Source of the DNA: Allopseudospirillum japonicum
GTDB taxonomy: Bacteria; Pseudomonadota; Gammaproteobacteria; Pseudomonadales; Halomonadaceae
Length of the DNA: 64,000 nt
Reading direction: 5' to 3'
NCBI RefSeq assembly: GCF_900108915.1
Contig: NZ_FNYH01000002.1
Span: 124,001 to 188,000 of the forward strand
This document shows, piece by piece, positions 9,289 to 18,451 of this stretch (its first letter is position 1; every line of letters starts with the position of its first letter). The notes under the pieces are model-generated. The model ran no database searches. It had not been told where the DNA came from and saw only the letters and a program-made list of their open reading frames with translations. Made by a program: the position numbers and the translations under genes.

Positions 9289-10020
9289 ATGGCGGTAAGC
9301 ATGGGGCTAGGATTGTATTCGCGCAATCAGGCACAAAATAAAGATGATGTCGTGCAGCGCTATTTACCTTTAGTAAAGAAGGTCGCTTTACATTTACAAG
9401 CGCGTCTGCCACCGAATGTACAACTTGATGATCTTGTGCAGTCGGGGATGATAGGTCTATTGGAAGCGCTGGGTAAATATGATGCGAGTAAGGGAGCAGC
9501 CTTCGAAACTTATGCTACTATTCGCATCCGCGGTGCTATGCTCGATGAAATTCGTCGTTATGATTGGGCGCCACGTTCAGTGCATCGTAATGGTCGACGC
9601 ATCGCAGAGGCGATTAAAGCCATTGAGGCTCGCACTAACCGAGATGCACGCGATGTGGAAATCGCGCAAGAGTTAGGTATTTCTTTACAAGAATACAATA
9701 ACTATTTAAATGACTGTGCAAGTTCGCGGCTATTTAGCTTTGATGAAATTACCCAACCTGAAGAAGGGAGTTTTGACATTGCTGATCCTGCCGCTATCAC
9801 ACCAAGTCATGAGGTTGAAAATGCAGCGTTCCAGCAACATTTAGCTGAAGCGATTGCAACACTTCCTGAGCGTGAGCAGTTAGTGTTGGCGCTCTATTAC
9901 AATGAAGGTATGAATCTGAAAGAAATTGGTGCCGTACTAACGGTGAGCGAATCGCGTGTGAGTCAAATTCATAGTCAAGCGGCTATGCGTTTACGCGCGC
10001 GTTTAGCTGATTGGTGTTAG
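9289..10020 (+). CDS. fliA: Flagellar sigma factor FliA (sigma-28)
   Basis: FliA (243 aa) directs RNA polymerase to late flagellar and chemotaxis promoters. Region 2 is seen in QRYLPLVKKVALHLQARLPP and in the family block DLVQSGMIGLLEAL / FETYATIRIRGAMLDEIR. Region 4 is the C-terminal helix-turn-helix (LKEIGAVLTVSESRVSQIHSQA). Length is normal. Two in-frame ATGs (9289 and 9301) are possible starts and neither has a strong ribosome binding site; the first is used here. In close relatives flhG would stand between flhF and this gene. Confidence 0.95.
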   Translation: MAVSMGLGLYSRNQAQNKDDVVQRYLPLVKKVALHLQARLPPNVQLDDLVQSGMIGLLEALGKYDASKGAAFETYATIRIRGAMLDEIRRYDWAPRSVHRNGRRIAEAIKAIEARTNRDARDVEIAQELGISLQEYNNYLNDCASSRLFSFDEITQPEEGSFDIADPAAITPSHEVENAAFQQHLAEAIATLPEREQLVLALYYNEGMNLKEIGAVLTVSESRVSQIHSQAAMRLRARLADWC

Positions 10021-10092
10021 TGTGATGCCATCTTATAAGGTTCAGTGTAATATAACCTAAAATGGTGCTGGCAAGGTTTAACGGAGGTTGCC

Positions 10093-10479
10093 TTGGATAA
10101 GAATATGAAAATTCTCATCGTGGATGATTTTGCTACTATGAGAAGAATAATCAAAAACTTGTTGCGTGATCTTGGGTTTACCAATACGCATGAGGCTGAT
10201 GATGGGTTAACTGCCTTGCCTTTATTGCAAACAGGTAATTTTGATTTCTTGGTCACAGATTGGAATATGCCTGGAATGACAGGTTATGACCTACTGAAAA
10301 CAGTGCGTGCTGATCCTAAGCTTAAAGACTTGCCTATTCTTATGGTAACTGCGGAAGCTAAGCGTGAGCAAATCGTTGCGGCTGCACAAGCTGGTGTAAA
10401 TGGCTACATCGTAAAACCTTTTACTGCCGCTGTGCTTAAGGAAAAGATAGATAAGATTTTTGAGCGCATTAATAAGTGA
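10093..10479 (+). CDS. cheY: Chemotaxis response regulator CheY
   Basis: CheY is the single-domain receiver that carries the signal from CheA to FliM. Key residues in the 128-aa form are the acidic pair D11-D12, the phosphorylation site D56 in [11 protein letters not shown], the Thr in MVTAEAK and the Lys in IVKPF. The start is a choice: TTG at 10093 has GGAGG five bases upstream, while ATG at 10105 gives a 124-aa protein beginning MKILIVDDF like pseudomonad CheY but lies too far from that site. TTG is preferred on spacing. Confidence 0.96.
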   Translation: MDKNMKILIVDDFATMRRIIKNLLRDLGFTNTHEADDGLTALPLLQTGNFDFLVTDWNMPGMTGYDLLKTVRADPKLKDLPILMVTAEAKREQIVAAAQAGVNGYIVKPFTAAVLKEKIDKIFERINK

Positions 10480-10553
10480 TCCTCGCCTTAGGAGCTTAGC
10501 TAATGCCTTATGCAAATTACTAAGCGTTAACCCTGCAATACAGGTCAGGTGTT

Positions 10554-11357
10554 ATGACACAAAGAGATGCAGTCAGCGGTGGATCTCATCTTGAGCGTTT
10601 GCTCAAAGAAGCCACAACTGAATTACAAACTCAAGTCGAGCAAGGCGATCTGAGTGAAGCGGTTAATTTGTTGCAACGTATCAACGAAGAGCGCAGTCGC
10701 TTACTTTACTTAGAAGTAGGTCGACTTACACGCGGTCTTCACGATGCCATTAACAACTTCCACATAGACGCAGGCTTAAATGCACGTGCTAGCGAAGAAA
10801 TGTCGCAAATGGCGGATGCCACCGAGCGTTTAAATTACGTGATACGTATGACGCAAGATGCCGCCAATAAGACCATGGATAAGGTCGAAGAAAGTGCGCC
10901 TGTTGCTGAACTTATAGGCGCACAAGCGGCAGCCTTGCGTAAAGATTGGGCGCGTCTTGTGCGCAGAGAAATGAAGCCGGAAGAATTCCGTGATCTTTAT
11001 AGGCGCATTGATGAGTTCTTAAAACACACCGAAGATCACGCTGATGTGCTGAGCCGTAATTTAGGAGAAATTATGCTAGCTCAGGATTATCAAGATCTGA
11101 CCGGGCAAGTGGTTAAACGCGTGATTTCCTTAGTCAAAGAAATCGAAGAAAATCTAGTCAATCTTGTATGTATGGCAGGACAGGTCGATCGTATTACGGG
11201 GATTAAACATTCAGCAGGTGGTCAAATCCCTGTTGAGGAGACGCAACACGAGGAACACCCTGTACCCGAAGGCCCTATCGTCAATCCAGAACAGCGTGCA
11301 GACGTGGTCTCTGGACAAGATGAGGTTGATGAATTGTTATCCAGTCTCGGGTTTTAA
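10554..11357 (+). CDS. cheZ: CheY-P phosphatase CheZ
   Basis: CheZ (267 aa) removes phosphate from CheY-P. The catalytic helix block is seen in IMLAQDYQDLTGQVVKRVI, where the Gln of the DLTGQ motif is the family's catalytic residue. The extreme C-terminus DEVDELLSSLGF is the CheY-binding tail. Length is slightly above the E. coli protein (214 aa) and typical of polar flagellates. It lies between cheY and cheA, 12 bp before the latter. Confidence 0.95.
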   Translation: MTQRDAVSGGSHLERLLKEATTELQTQVEQGDLSEAVNLLQRINEERSRLLYLEVGRLTRGLHDAINNFHIDAGLNARASEEMSQMADATERLNYVIRMTQDAANKTMDKVEESAPVAELIGAQAAALRKDWARLVRREMKPEEFRDLYRRIDEFLKHTEDHADVLSRNLGEIMLAQDYQDLTGQVVKRVISLVKEIEENLVNLVCMAGQVDRITGIKHSAGGQIPVEETQHEEHPVPEGPIVNPEQRADVVSGQDEVDELLSSLGF

Positions 11358-11369
11358 AGGAGTGGGTGG

Positions 11370-13607
11370 ATGAGCTTTGATGCAGATCAGGATATCCTCC
11401 AAGACTTCCTTGTTGAAGCGGGGGAGATCCTTGAACAGTTGTCTGAACAGCTGGTTGATCTGGAGCAGTCTCCGGATGATCCCGAGCTGCTCAATGCCAT
11501 ATTTCGTGGCTTCCATACAGTTAAGGGAGGAGCAGGTTTCCTGCAGCTAACTGCGTTAGTCGATTGTTGCCATGCTGCAGAAAACATTTTCGATACCTTA
11601 CGTAAACACCAACGCCATGTCACCCCTGAATTGATGGATGCTGTGCTGAGTGCACTTGATACTGTCAATGAGATGTTTGAGATGGTGCGCTCAGGTGTGG
11701 AGCCCGAACCTGCAGATCAAAGCTTACTCGATCTTCTCGCTTTCTTTGCTACGCCTGAAGAAGAAGCCGGTAGCTTGCCAGCAAGTGCGCAAGTAGCTGC
11801 GCCGATGCCTGAGCCTGTGGCAGCACCTGAGCCTGTCGCGCCGCCTGTGAGTGTGCAAGCTGAAGAGGTAGACGATGGTGATATTACAGATGCAGAGTTT
11901 GAATCTTTATTAGATGCACTACAAGCGAATAAAGAAGCAGCCTCAGCAGCACCTGCGGATGAGCCAGCACCTGGAAGTGCAGCAGCGTCAGAAGCTAACG
12001 CCGGTGGTGATGATTTAATCACAGAGGAAGAATTCGAGGCCTTGCTGGATCAACTTCATGGTCAAGGTAAAGGCCCTGGTGATGAAGTTGCGACACCACC
12101 AGCCACTGAAACCATGCCGGTGACAGCCGATGAACTTAGTACAGGCTCTGGCGATGATTTAATCACTGAGGATGAGTTCGAGGCTTTATTAGATCAGTTA
12201 CACGGTCAAGGCCAAGGTCCAGGTATTGCTAGCAGTGCACCCGTGGCGGCTCCCAAGGCCAATGTGGAAAAAGTTGCTGTACAGGCTGCGCCACCGAAAC
12301 CGGCTGCTGCACCTGTGGCTAAGCCACCGGCCGCGCCGGCTGTGCCCCCTAGTGCTGGAGGCGGTGGCGCTGCACCACCTGCACGTACTGGTGGTGCCCC
12401 TGTAAAAAAAGATGCTGTACCTGCTGGAGATACCACGGTTCGTGTGGATACAGCGCGCCTTGACGATATTATGAATATGGTCGGTGAGCTGGTATTGGTG
12501 CGCAATCGCTTGGTGCGTTTGGGTGGCAAAAGTACAGATCCAGAATTAGCAAAAGCGGTAGCCAACCTAGATGTGGTCACTGCAGACTTGCAAATGTCTG
12601 TGATGAAAACGCGCATGCAGCCAATTAAAAAAGTCTTTGGCCGTTTCCCACGCGTGGTGCGCGATCTATCGCGTAAAATGCAGAAGGAAATTAACCTAGA
12701 ATTAGTTGGTGAAGACACAGACTTAGATAAAAACTTAGTAGAAGCACTTGCTGATCCTTTAGTGCACTTGGTGCGTAACTCAGTGGATCACGGTATTGAG
12801 ATGCCGGATATCCGCGAGCAAAGTGGTAAAGCACGTGCAGGTAAAGTGGTTTTAGCGGCGGAACAAGAAGGGGATCATATTTTGCTGACCATCTCAGATG
12901 ATGGTGCAGGTATGGACCCAGATCGTTTACGTCGTAAAGCGGTCGAGAAAGGCTTGCTGGATGCAGATGCAGCAGAGCGCTTGTCTGACCAAGATGCTTA
13001 TAACTTAATTTTTGCCGCAGGCTTATCCACTAAGGAACAAATTTCTGACGTCTCAGGACGCGGTGTGGGCATGGATGTGGTAAAAACTAAAATTTCCCAA
13101 CTTAACGGCACCATCAATGTGTGGTCAGAGCTGGGTAAAGGCTCCAAAATTATTATCAAGGTGCCTTTGACACTCGCGATCATGCCAACTTTGATGATCA
13201 TGTTGGAAGATCAAACCTTTGCTTTACCTCTGGTGAATGTGAATGAAATTTTCCAACTAGATATCTCCCGCGCCAATGTGGTCGATGGCCAAGAAGTGAT
13301 TGTTATTCGTGAAAAAACCTTGCCTTTATTCCATTTGAAACGCTGGTTGGTGCGGGATCCGGCACGGGCGATTGTACGTAAGGAAGAGTTGCATAATGCG
13401 CATGTCGTTGTGGTATCTGTTGGGACACAAAAAGTTGGTTTTGTTGTAGACCAGCTCATAGGTCAAGAAGAAGTGGTGATTAAGCCACTAGGCGAGATGC
13501 TACATGGCACCCCAGGTTTGGCAGGTGCGACGATTACAGGTGATGGGCGTATTGCCTTGATCTTGGATATTCCAGGCTTATTAAAGCGTTATGTTGCCTC
13601 ACGCTAA
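11370..13607 (+). CDS. cheA: Chemotaxis histidine kinase CheA with repeated motif in the linker
   Basis: CheA (745 aa) is the array kinase. Domains in order: Hpt with phospho-accepting His49 (FRGFHTVKGGAGF); a long Ala/Pro-rich linker; dimerisation domain (about 350-410); HATPase with N-box VRNSVDHGIEMPD; and C-terminal CheW-like domain. The linker contains three copies of a motif of the form DDLITEEEFEALLDQLHG, starting near residues 168, 214 and 262. Copies 2 and 3 are nearly identical as protein but differ at many synonymous bases. The region corresponds in position to the Vibrio CheA LID region, which contacts ParP, and parC/parP lie downstream. AAAGGAG precedes ATG 11370. Confidence 0.97.
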   Translation: MSFDADQDILQDFLVEAGEILEQLSEQLVDLEQSPDDPELLNAIFRGFHTVKGGAGFLQLTALVDCCHAAENIFDTLRKHQRHVTPELMDAVLSALDTVNEMFEMVRSGVEPEPADQSLLDLLAFFATPEEEAGSLPASAQVAAPMPEPVAAPEPVAPPVSVQAEEVDDGDITDAEFESLLDALQANKEAASAAPADEPAPGSAAASEANAGGDDLITEEEFEALLDQLHGQGKGPGDEVATPPATETMPVTADELSTGSGDDLITEDEFEALLDQLHGQGQGPGIASSAPVAAPKANVEKVAVQAAPPKPAAAPVAKPPAAPAVPPSAGGGGAAPPARTGGAPVKKDAVPAGDTTVRVDTARLDDIMNMVGELVLVRNRLVRLGGKSTDPELAKAVANLDVVTADLQMSVMKTRMQPIKKVFGRFPRVVRDLSRKMQKEINLELVGEDTDLDKNLVEALADPLVHLVRNSVDHGIEMPDIREQSGKARAGKVVLAAEQEGDHILLTISDDGAGMDPDRLRRKAVEKGLLDADAAERLSDQDAYNLIFAAGLSTKEQISDVSGRGVGMDVVKTKISQLNGTINVWSELGKGSKIIIKVPLTLAIMPTLMIMLEDQTFALPLVNVNEIFQLDISRANVVDGQEVIVIREKTLPLFHLKRWLVRDPARAIVRKEELHNAHVVVVSVGTQKVGFVVDQLIGQEEVVIKPLGEMLHGTPGLAGATITGDGRIALILDIPGLLKRYVASR

Positions 13608-13633
13608 CTAATCTATTGGATACCTTGCATACC

Positions 13634-13664
13634 AAGGCTCCCCCACTGATGAGGTGGGGGCTTT
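13634..13664 (+). terminator. Terminator-like hairpin after cheA
   Basis: Between cheA and cheB, CCCCCAC (13640-13646) pairs with GTGGGGG (13654-13660) around a 7-base loop. The stem extends at its base by AAGG/CTTT across a small bulge. A weak T-rich stretch follows (CTTTGTTTATT). It could reduce read-through into cheB, which is 160 bp beyond the cheA stop. Confidence 0.6.
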
Positions 13665-13768
13665 GTTTATTGACTTTGTATAAAATAATGATCTGATAAC
13701 AAACCACACAATGTAAAAAAGCCACGATATTTAGGAATAATTTAAGGGCGATTAGGAGCATATAACCT

Positions 13769-15091
13769 ATGGCAGTGACCGTCTTAGTAGTGGATGACTC
13801 TGGCTTTTTTCGACGTCGGGTATGTGAATTACTAAAACAAGACCCACGTGTACAAGTGGTAGGAACAGCAAGTAATGGTCAGGAAGCGGTCGATAAGGTT
13901 TTAGAGCTTAAGCCAGATGTGGTCACAATGGATTATGAAATGCCTGTCCTTGATGGGATTTCTGCTGTACGTAAGATTATGCATCTGTGTCCCACACCGG
14001 TTTTAATGTTCTCCTCCCTGACCCATGAAGGCGCGCGTATTACGCTGGCTGCTTTGGAAGCAGGCGCTGTGGATTATTTACCAAAGAATTTTGAAGACGT
14101 GTCGCGTAATTCAGAACGCCTAGCGCGTACCCTATGTGAAAAGATCTTAATTGTCGCCCGTACTGGACGAGCAGGTTTAAAAGCGCTAACCCAAACTTGG
14201 GGGCGTCCTAAAACGACAGAAACCCAAGGATCTTCTAGTCCTCAAGCTGGAAATACTCAGCCGCCTCATCAAGCGCCTAAGAGTAAATTTGGCACTTCTG
14301 ATCCGATAAGTTCGCCTTCTGATCATTGGAAAAGCACAAAAACCTACGAAACTAACAAAACGTCGACATCAATCGATCCTGCGCGCGCAGCCTTGCGTGA
14401 GCGCATTGCACGCAGGTTGCAAGAACAAAAAGAACAAGGGCAACACGGGGTCAGCTCTCTTGCTAAAGCAGATCATAAAACACCACCAACCCCTGCAAGT
14501 CGACCGCGCGCAAATCCTCGGCATTTTCATCTAGTCGCTATAGGGACTTCAACAGGTGGACCTATGGCATTACAGAATGTTTTGACTCAACTACCAGCAA
14601 ATTTTCCTGTGCCTCTGGTGTTGATTCAGCATATGCCGGCTGCTTTTACTGGTGCCTTTGCTGAGCGTCTTAATGGGTTGTGTAAAATTGAAGTCAAAGA
14701 AGCCGAAGATGGGGATATTTTGCGTCCTGGAAGAGCTTTGCTTGCACCTGGAGGTAAACAAATGATGATTGAACGCCGCAATCAAGCCTGTGTGCGTATT
14801 TTGGCAGGTGATGAGCGTTTAAATTATAAGCCTAGTGTCGATATTACCTTTGGTTCTGCTGCACGTTGTTTTGCAAATAAGGTATTGGCTATTGTCCTGA
14901 CCGGTATGGGCGCAGATGGGCGTGAAGGCGCACGTTTACTTAAAGAATCAGGCTCAGTGATCTGGGCACAAGACGAAGCAAGTTCTGTTATTTATGGGAT
15001 GCCAATGGCAATTGCAAAAGCTGGGTTAGCTGATGAGATTATTAATCTTAAAGATTTGCCTGAAAAATTAATCAGTGATGTGTTAGCTTGA
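13769..15091 (+). CDS. cheB: Chemotaxis methylesterase CheB
   Basis: CheB (440 aa) removes methyl groups from (and deamidates) chemoreceptors when phosphorylated by CheA. The N-terminal receiver domain has VVDDSGFFRRRV and the phospho-Asp in DVVTMDYEMPVLDG. The C-terminal esterase domain has the catalytic serine at residue 261 (GTSTGGP), the histidine in IQHMPAAFT and the aspartate in GMGADGREGA. The linker between them (about 125-250) is long and rich in Ser, Thr, Pro and Gln, explaining the length above E. coli CheB (349 aa). AGGAG precedes the ATG. Confidence 0.96.
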   Translation: MAVTVLVVDDSGFFRRRVCELLKQDPRVQVVGTASNGQEAVDKVLELKPDVVTMDYEMPVLDGISAVRKIMHLCPTPVLMFSSLTHEGARITLAALEAGAVDYLPKNFEDVSRNSERLARTLCEKILIVARTGRAGLKALTQTWGRPKTTETQGSSSPQAGNTQPPHQAPKSKFGTSDPISSPSDHWKSTKTYETNKTSTSIDPARAALRERIARRLQEQKEQGQHGVSSLAKADHKTPPTPASRPRANPRHFHLVAIGTSTGGPMALQNVLTQLPANFPVPLVLIQHMPAAFTGAFAERLNGLCKIEVKEAEDGDILRPGRALLAPGGKQMMIERRNQACVRILAGDERLNYKPSVDITFGSAARCFANKVLAIVLTGMGADGREGARLLKESGSVIWAQDEASSVIYGMPMAIAKAGLADEIINLKDLPEKLISDVLA

Positions 15092-15128
15092 ACCAAAAAA
15101 GCCATAATACAGGTGAAGGAAGTTTTTC

Positions 15129-15926
15129 ATGCATGTCTGGGCAGTTGCGAACCAAAAAGGCGGCGTAGGTAAAACGACAACAAGTGTCAGTTTAGGTGGT
15201 TTGTTGGCTGATCAGGGTCATCAGGTGTTATTACTGGACTTGGACCCACATGGCTCATTAACTAGCTATTTTAAATATGATCCAGATGATCTAAGTGCCA
15301 GCGCGTATGATTTATTTCTCGCTCGACAGTTGCCTGCTGACCTGCCTGAGTCTTTACTGCTGGAAACGAGCCATGATCGTATTCAATTGCTGCCTGCATC
15401 CACCGCATTGGCAACCTTAGAGCGTCAAGTGAGTGGTCAAGGTGGTATGGGGTTGGTAATCTCACGTGCTTTGGCCTTGCTATGGAATAAATTTGACTAT
15501 GTCTTAATTGACAGCCCACCTGTGTTGGGCCTTTTGATGATTAATGCCCTGGCAGCAGCGGAACATCTAATTATCCCTGTACAAACAGAGTTTCTGGCGA
15601 TTAAAGGCTTAGAACGTATGATGCGCACCCTAACTATGGTACGCAAGGCACGTCACAATGAACTGCCTTATACCATAGTACCTACCTTGTATGACAGACG
15701 TACACAAGCTTCTGTGCAGAGTTTGCGCTTGCTGCGTACTTCTTATGCAGATCATATGTGGCCGGCAATGGTGCCTGTGGATACGCGTTTTCGAGAAGCC
15801 AGTATGGCTGGAGTGCCTGTGTCTATGTTGGATCCCGTATGTCGTGGTGTACAAGCCTATAGCATGTTGTTAAAGCATCTGTTGGATACTAGCCAGCAGC
15901 TACGTGCACGCGGGCATGATGGGTAA
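15129..15926 (+). CDS. parC: ParC-type MinD/ParA ATPase for polar chemotaxis arrays
   Basis: A 265-aa ParA-family ATPase with deviant Walker A KGGVGKTTT (residues 10-18) and LLLDLDPHGS (Walker A' region). In Vibrio and Pseudomonas a Soj/ParA-like gene in this exact position, between cheB and the CheW genes, encodes ParC, which positions chemotaxis arrays at the cell pole. It is not FlhG: it starts with the ParC-like MHVWAVANQKGG and lacks the FlhG N-terminus. parP starts 5 bp after its stop, which suggests coupled expression. Confidence 0.9.
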   Translation: MHVWAVANQKGGVGKTTTSVSLGGLLADQGHQVLLLDLDPHGSLTSYFKYDPDDLSASAYDLFLARQLPADLPESLLLETSHDRIQLLPASTALATLERQVSGQGGMGLVISRALALLWNKFDYVLIDSPPVLGLLMINALAAAEHLIIPVQTEFLAIKGLERMMRTLTMVRKARHNELPYTIVPTLYDRRTQASVQSLRLLRTSYADHMWPAMVPVDTRFREASMAGVPVSMLDPVCRGVQAYSMLLKHLLDTSQQLRARGHDG

Positions 15927-15931
15927 AATGC

Positions 15932-16954
15932 ATGAAAAAAGAACACGCACACCAGCTGGCCATTGAAGATTATTTAGAAGCACTTCTGCATGAAGATTTG
16001 CAGCCAGAAGTGCCAGATACCCCTGTGAAATCTTCCGCAAGCCGTTCTGATGCTTGGCAAACACTAGAAGTGAAAGCACAGGCACCTACCAAAGAAGCGA
16101 TATCCAAGCCGCTTGCACCAGAACCACAAACTCAGGTGAAAAGCGAGCCTGTCGCCACCAAACCAATACAAGATTATGCTGAACCCGAACTTGCACCTGT
16201 GATGATGCCTGAGTTGCAAGTTTCTGCACAAAGTGCTTTAGATAGCTTGACACAAGCAAGCCAGATACCGACAGCAACTGCTGAAACTGATGAGACATTA
16301 GTACAAACGTTACCAGAAGAAGGCGTACAACGAGTCTCTAAGATTACCGAACACACTGAAACGGTGACGGAGACATCCACCGCCCAAACCACTGAAGAGG
16401 CATTACAAGAAGTTGCTGTTGCACCACCGGCACCGCCGCGTGGCTGGCAAGATGGACGCCCGACCTGGGCGCAAAGCCGCTTTGAGTGCTTACTTTTTAA
16501 AGTCAAAGGGCTGACGCTTGCGGTGCCTCTCGTTGAGTTAGGTGGTATTCATAAAATTACGAAAGATCCTACGCCCTTGTTTGGTCAACCTAAATGGTTT
16601 ATTGGTTTATTACGCACGAGCCAACATAATATACGCCTTGTGGATACAGCACAGTGGGTATTGCCTGAGCATATTACTCGCCGCATTACCACACCTTATA
16701 CCTTTGCGATTAGTATTCATAATAGTGAGTGGGGGCTGGCATGTAATGAGGTGGCACAGGCGATTTCATTGGTACCTGAGCAAGTGCGTTGGCGTACCCA
16801 GCTGGGGCGTCGTCCTTGGTTGGCAGGTACAGTGATTGAACATATGTGTGCTTTAATTGATGTTGCCGCTTTTGATCGCTTATTAGAAGAAGGACACGGC
16901 GAGCTAGAGCCTGCCAATTTGAATGCTTTGGATAAGGCAATGCAGGGTCATTAA
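15932..16954 (+). CDS. parP: ParP-like CheW-domain protein
   Basis: This 340-aa protein has a long Glu/Pro/Thr/Gln-rich, probably disordered N-terminus (about 1-165) and a C-terminal CheW-like domain (about 175-330, with SRFECLLFKVKGLTLAVPLV and WGLACNEVAQAI). In Vibrio, ParP has this architecture: the C-terminal array-integration domain binds CheA and receptors, and the N-terminal part binds ParC. Position directly after parC supports the same role here. A plain CheW is encoded next, so this is not the only coupling protein. Confidence 0.85.
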   Translation: MKKEHAHQLAIEDYLEALLHEDLQPEVPDTPVKSSASRSDAWQTLEVKAQAPTKEAISKPLAPEPQTQVKSEPVATKPIQDYAEPELAPVMMPELQVSAQSALDSLTQASQIPTATAETDETLVQTLPEEGVQRVSKITEHTETVTETSTAQTTEEALQEVAVAPPAPPRGWQDGRPTWAQSRFECLLFKVKGLTLAVPLVELGGIHKITKDPTPLFGQPKWFIGLLRTSQHNIRLVDTAQWVLPEHITRRITTPYTFAISIHNSEWGLACNEVAQAISLVPEQVRWRTQLGRRPWLAGTVIEHMCALIDVAAFDRLLEEGHGELEPANLNALDKAMQGH

Positions 16955-17001
16955 GGCCAGCAAATTTTTCTTATTTTTTTGATTTATGTGGAGCAGAAGG
17001 C

Positions 17002-17487
17002 ATGAGTACGAAAGAAATCAAGGCGAAAAGTGGTTCTGATCCTGTACTCCAGTATGTGACTTTTCGTTTAGCAGAAGAAACCTATGGTATTAATGTCATG
17101 CAAGTCCAAGAAGTCTTGCGTTATACCGAGATTGCACCTGTACCTGGAGCGCCTGATTATGTGCTTGGTATCATTAATCTGCGTGGTAACGTGGTCACTG
17201 TCATAGATACGCGTAAACGCTTTGGGTTGATGTCTTCTGACGTGAGCGATGCAACGCGGATTGTGATTATCGAGGCAGAAAAGCAAGTTGTGGGAATTTT
17301 AGTAGATTCTGTGTCTGAGGTCGTGTATCTCAACCAATCAGAAATTGAAACTGCACCGAACGTAGGTAATGAAGAAAGTGCCAAGTTTATCCAAGGGGTA
17401 TGCAATAAAAACAATGAGCTGCTTATTTTGGTAGAACTCAATAAAATGATGAATGAAGAAGAGTGGGCAGAAGTCGCAGCACTCTAA
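17002..17487 (+). CDS. cheW: Chemotaxis coupling protein CheW
   Basis: CheW (161 aa) links receptors to CheA. The whole protein is one CheW domain: YVTFRLAEETYGINVMQVQE, IAPVPGAPDYVLGIINLRGN and the C-terminal ILVELNKMMNEEEW are characteristic. Length is normal. It follows parP by 47 bp and precedes a DUF2802 gene, the usual order in polar-flagellated gammaproteobacteria. Confidence 0.96.
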   Translation: MSTKEIKAKSGSDPVLQYVTFRLAEETYGINVMQVQEVLRYTEIAPVPGAPDYVLGIINLRGNVVTVIDTRKRFGLMSSDVSDATRIVIIEAEKQVVGILVDSVSEVVYLNQSEIETAPNVGNEESAKFIQGVCNKNNELLILVELNKMMNEEEWAEVAAL

Positions 17488-17593
17488 GCCAGGTAAAACA
17501 AAGAATTGGCCTTCGCAAATATCAGTAGATCAATCGGGTTGTGCGGTAGGGATAACCGCCACCTTAAGCAACACTGACACAGGTTATCGGCTC

Positions 17594-18049
17594 ATGTACC
17601 TAGATCCTGTCTTTCTTGGGGTAGCTATGCTCAGTGGGTTAGCTTTGATACTAACCCTGATGAACTTGCGGAAAATCAACGCATTACATCGAGAAATGGC
17701 ACAAGCAAAACAAGATACCCACTTATTAATTCATGCCTTACGCAACGAAACCCACGCGATGGGGACAGGCTCGATAGGTGTCGGTCAACGTTTAATGGAG
17801 GTGGAAAAGCGCCTCAATCAGACAGTCGAGCGTCAAGTAGAACTAGAGCAAAAAGATCCAGGAGCAGTGACTTATTCCTATGCCGTACGTCTTGTCGAAA
17901 TGGGGGCCACTGCAGAAGACTTGGTGCAAAATTGTGGTTTAGCACGTGGGGAAGCGGAACTGATTGCACGTGTGCATAAGGAAATGCGTGCACAGATGCA
18001 AGCACCTGAAGAAGAACAAAGATACTCGATTCAGGAAAATCTCTCCTAG
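17594..18049 (+). CDS. DUF2802 family protein
   Basis: A 151-aa protein from ATG 17594 with one N-terminal membrane segment (about 5-22), a short coiled coil (NALHREMAQAKQDTHLLI) and a C-terminal helix-turn-helix-like stretch (AVRLVEMGATAEDLVQNCGL). This layout and position just after cheW match the DUF2802 family of polar flagellates, whose function is not established. The frame is open back to 17453, but that part overlaps cheW. The gene ends 14 bp before the convergent fhlB-like gene. Confidence 0.8.
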   Translation: MYLDPVFLGVAMLSGLALILTLMNLRKINALHREMAQAKQDTHLLIHALRNETHAMGTGSIGVGQRLMEVEKRLNQTVERQVELEQKDPGAVTYSYAVRLVEMGATAEDLVQNCGLARGEAELIARVHKEMRAQMQAPEEEQRYSIQENLS

Positions 18050-18063
18050 TGAGGCGTTATACA

Positions 18064-18450
18064 TCAATGTTGATGCTGATATTTTTGCCGTCGATGCTGG
18101 CTTAAGTCTTCTGGAGTTAGAGGTTGTGCCGTATCGCCTTTGCTAGCAAGATGATGTTGATCTTGTAAATTCAGCTCGTAAACAAAAGCAATGACCTCAG
18201 CGATGGCCATATATAATAACTGGGGTATCTCATCACCTAATTCAAGATGCGCAAGTGCGTTAGCAAGCGTGGCATCCTCATACAAGGGGACACCGTGTGC
18301 TTCGGCCGTGCTAATAATCTGCTCAGCAATTTGCCGCATCCCTTTAGCCGTGACTTTGGGAGCGCCTTTACCATCATAATGCAAGGCAATGGCACGTTTT
18401 GGTGGATGAGGACGTGTGCCTAACCGTAAACTTGGGCGGGATTCTGACAT
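18064..18450 (-). CDS. FlhB C-terminal domain paralogue (FhlB type)
   Basis: A 128-aa soluble protein resembling only the cytoplasmic FlhB domain: RAIALHYDGKGAPKVTAKG, then HGVPLYEDATLANAL and LGDEIPQLLYMAIAEVIAFV, closely parallel to residues after the NPTH site of the full FlhB encoded at 4331-5479. The NPTH cleavage motif itself is absent (PPKRAIALHY in its place). In other bacteria such stand-alone FlhB C-domains can partly replace the native domain in export switching. Its start codon lies next to the stop of the FliK-type gene, so the two form an operon. Confidence 0.85.
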   Translation of the reverse strand: MSESRPSLRLGTRPHPPKRAIALHYDGKGAPKVTAKGMRQIAEQIISTAEAHGVPLYEDATLANALAHLELGDEIPQLLYMAIAEVIAFVYELNLQDQHHLASKGDTAQPLTPEDLSQHRRQKYQHQH

Positions 18451-18451
18451 A

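Noticed and set aside
12206-12718. Antisense frame within cheA
   Set aside because: Opposite the Pro/Ala-rich linker and dimerisation domain of a clear cheA; Gly/Ala-rich artefact.
15129-15926. ParA-like gene considered as a displaced flhG
   Set aside because: Its N-terminus, size and position between cheB and cheW-type genes fit ParC, and it lacks the FlhG-type N-terminal extension.
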